This document shows positions 63,970-64,000 of a DNA stretch of 64,000 bases, piece after piece. The DNA comes from Phocaeicola plebeius (GTDB taxonomy: Bacteria; Bacteroidota; Bacteroidia; Bacteroidales; Bacteroidaceae): the NCBI RefSeq assembly GCF_003437535.1, contig NZ_QSQT01000018.1, positions 14,467-78,466 on the forward strand, written 5' to 3'. The notes beneath the pieces are model-generated. The model was not told the origin of the DNA. It did not search any database and saw nothing but the letters and a program-made list of their open reading frames with translations. Within the stretch, counting starts at the first letter, position 1. Each line of letters opens with the position of its first letter. A program made the translations under genes and the position numbers.

Positions 63970-64000
63970 TAAATATCTATTTAGCAATAGATTAGGTTAG
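63948..64000 (+). mobile_element. Group II intron 5' end inserted in mobC (partial)
   Basis: The interrupting DNA starts GTGCGCCCATAAGGCGGTGT, which fits the GUGYG 5' end and the first domain I helix of bacterial group II introns (compare Ll.LtrB, which starts GTGCGCCC). Only 53 bases are in view; the reverse transcriptase and 3' end lie to the right. Confidence 0.7.

Larger units (their letters stand above)
38521..64000. mobile_element. CTnDOT-family integrative conjugative element (partial)
   Basis: The region carries mobA-mobB-mobC, the full traA-traQ set with lysozyme, and a PcfK/PcfJ/DUF3873 cluster in the order usual for CTnDOT-like Bacteroides elements. GC is well above that of the flanking chromosome in the tra operon. 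The left edge is placed near 38.5 kb by composition, but the phosphatase-NTPase gene could belong to it, putting the edge near 35.37 kb. The right end, integrase and excision genes lie outside the window. Confidence 0.9.

Noticed and set aside
1..64000. Tetracycline or other antibiotic resistance genes and an integrase, expected on CTnDOT-like elements
   Set aside because: No frame in the window shows ribosomal-protection, Erm or tyrosine-recombinase motifs. These would lie beyond the right end if present.

Overview
The window comes from a Bacteroidaceae chromosome (Bacteroides/Phocaeicola type). The evidence is paired SusC/SusD genes, fimbrillin-like lipoproteins, class III fructose-bisphosphatase, type III glutamine synthetase, the TAnnTTTG -7 promoter motif, and a CTnDOT-type conjugation gene set. 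The species cannot be fixed from the sequence alone.

Layout. 1-4.3 kb holds housekeeping genes: the end of glutamine synthetase, an AspT/YidE-type transporter and fbp. 4.3-19.1 kb is a leftward polysaccharide utilization locus: two fimbrillin-family lipoproteins, two SusC/SusD pairs, then a PL11-type rhamnogalacturonan lyase, pointing to pectic rhamnogalacturonan I. 19.5-20.0 kb has an array of five 16-bp palindromes at an exact 22-bp period, then two tandem tRNA-Glu genes with promoter and terminator. 20.0-26.8 kb carries an envelope operon (beta-barrel, DUF4136, DUF4251), a small membrane protein, QueH, a MarR regulator with a four-domain sulfur-handling flavoprotein, and a GNAT acetyltransferase. 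26.9-35.1 kb has tRNA-Ala, an OmpR/PhoB-type two-component system, a Mg2+-type P-type ATPase preceded by a four-copy 11-bp-period box, an OprB-like porin and a GH20 hexosaminidase.

From about 35.2 kb the chromosome becomes accessory. A very AT-rich single gene (35.4-38.5 kb) fuses a calcineurin-like metallophosphatase to a P-loop (STAND-like) NTPase; I read it as a candidate defence gene. From about 38.6 kb to the right end lies a CTnDOT-family integrative conjugative element: a structured non-coding end, a PcfK/PcfJ/DUF3873 cluster, an AT-rich DUF262-HEPN two-gene cargo module, the leftward traA-traQ/lysozyme operon (45.3-60.5 kb), a structured intergenic region that is a good candidate for oriT, and rightward mobA, mobB (relaxase) and mobC (coupling protein).

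The mobC reading frame is cut at codon 331 by what looks like the 5' end of a group II intron that runs off the window. Integrase, excision and resistance genes of the element are not in view. The strongest candidates for undescribed biology are the phosphatase-NTPase fusion, the DUF262-HEPN operon with its own operator, the 11-bp-period response-regulator box, and the 22-bp-period palindrome array.
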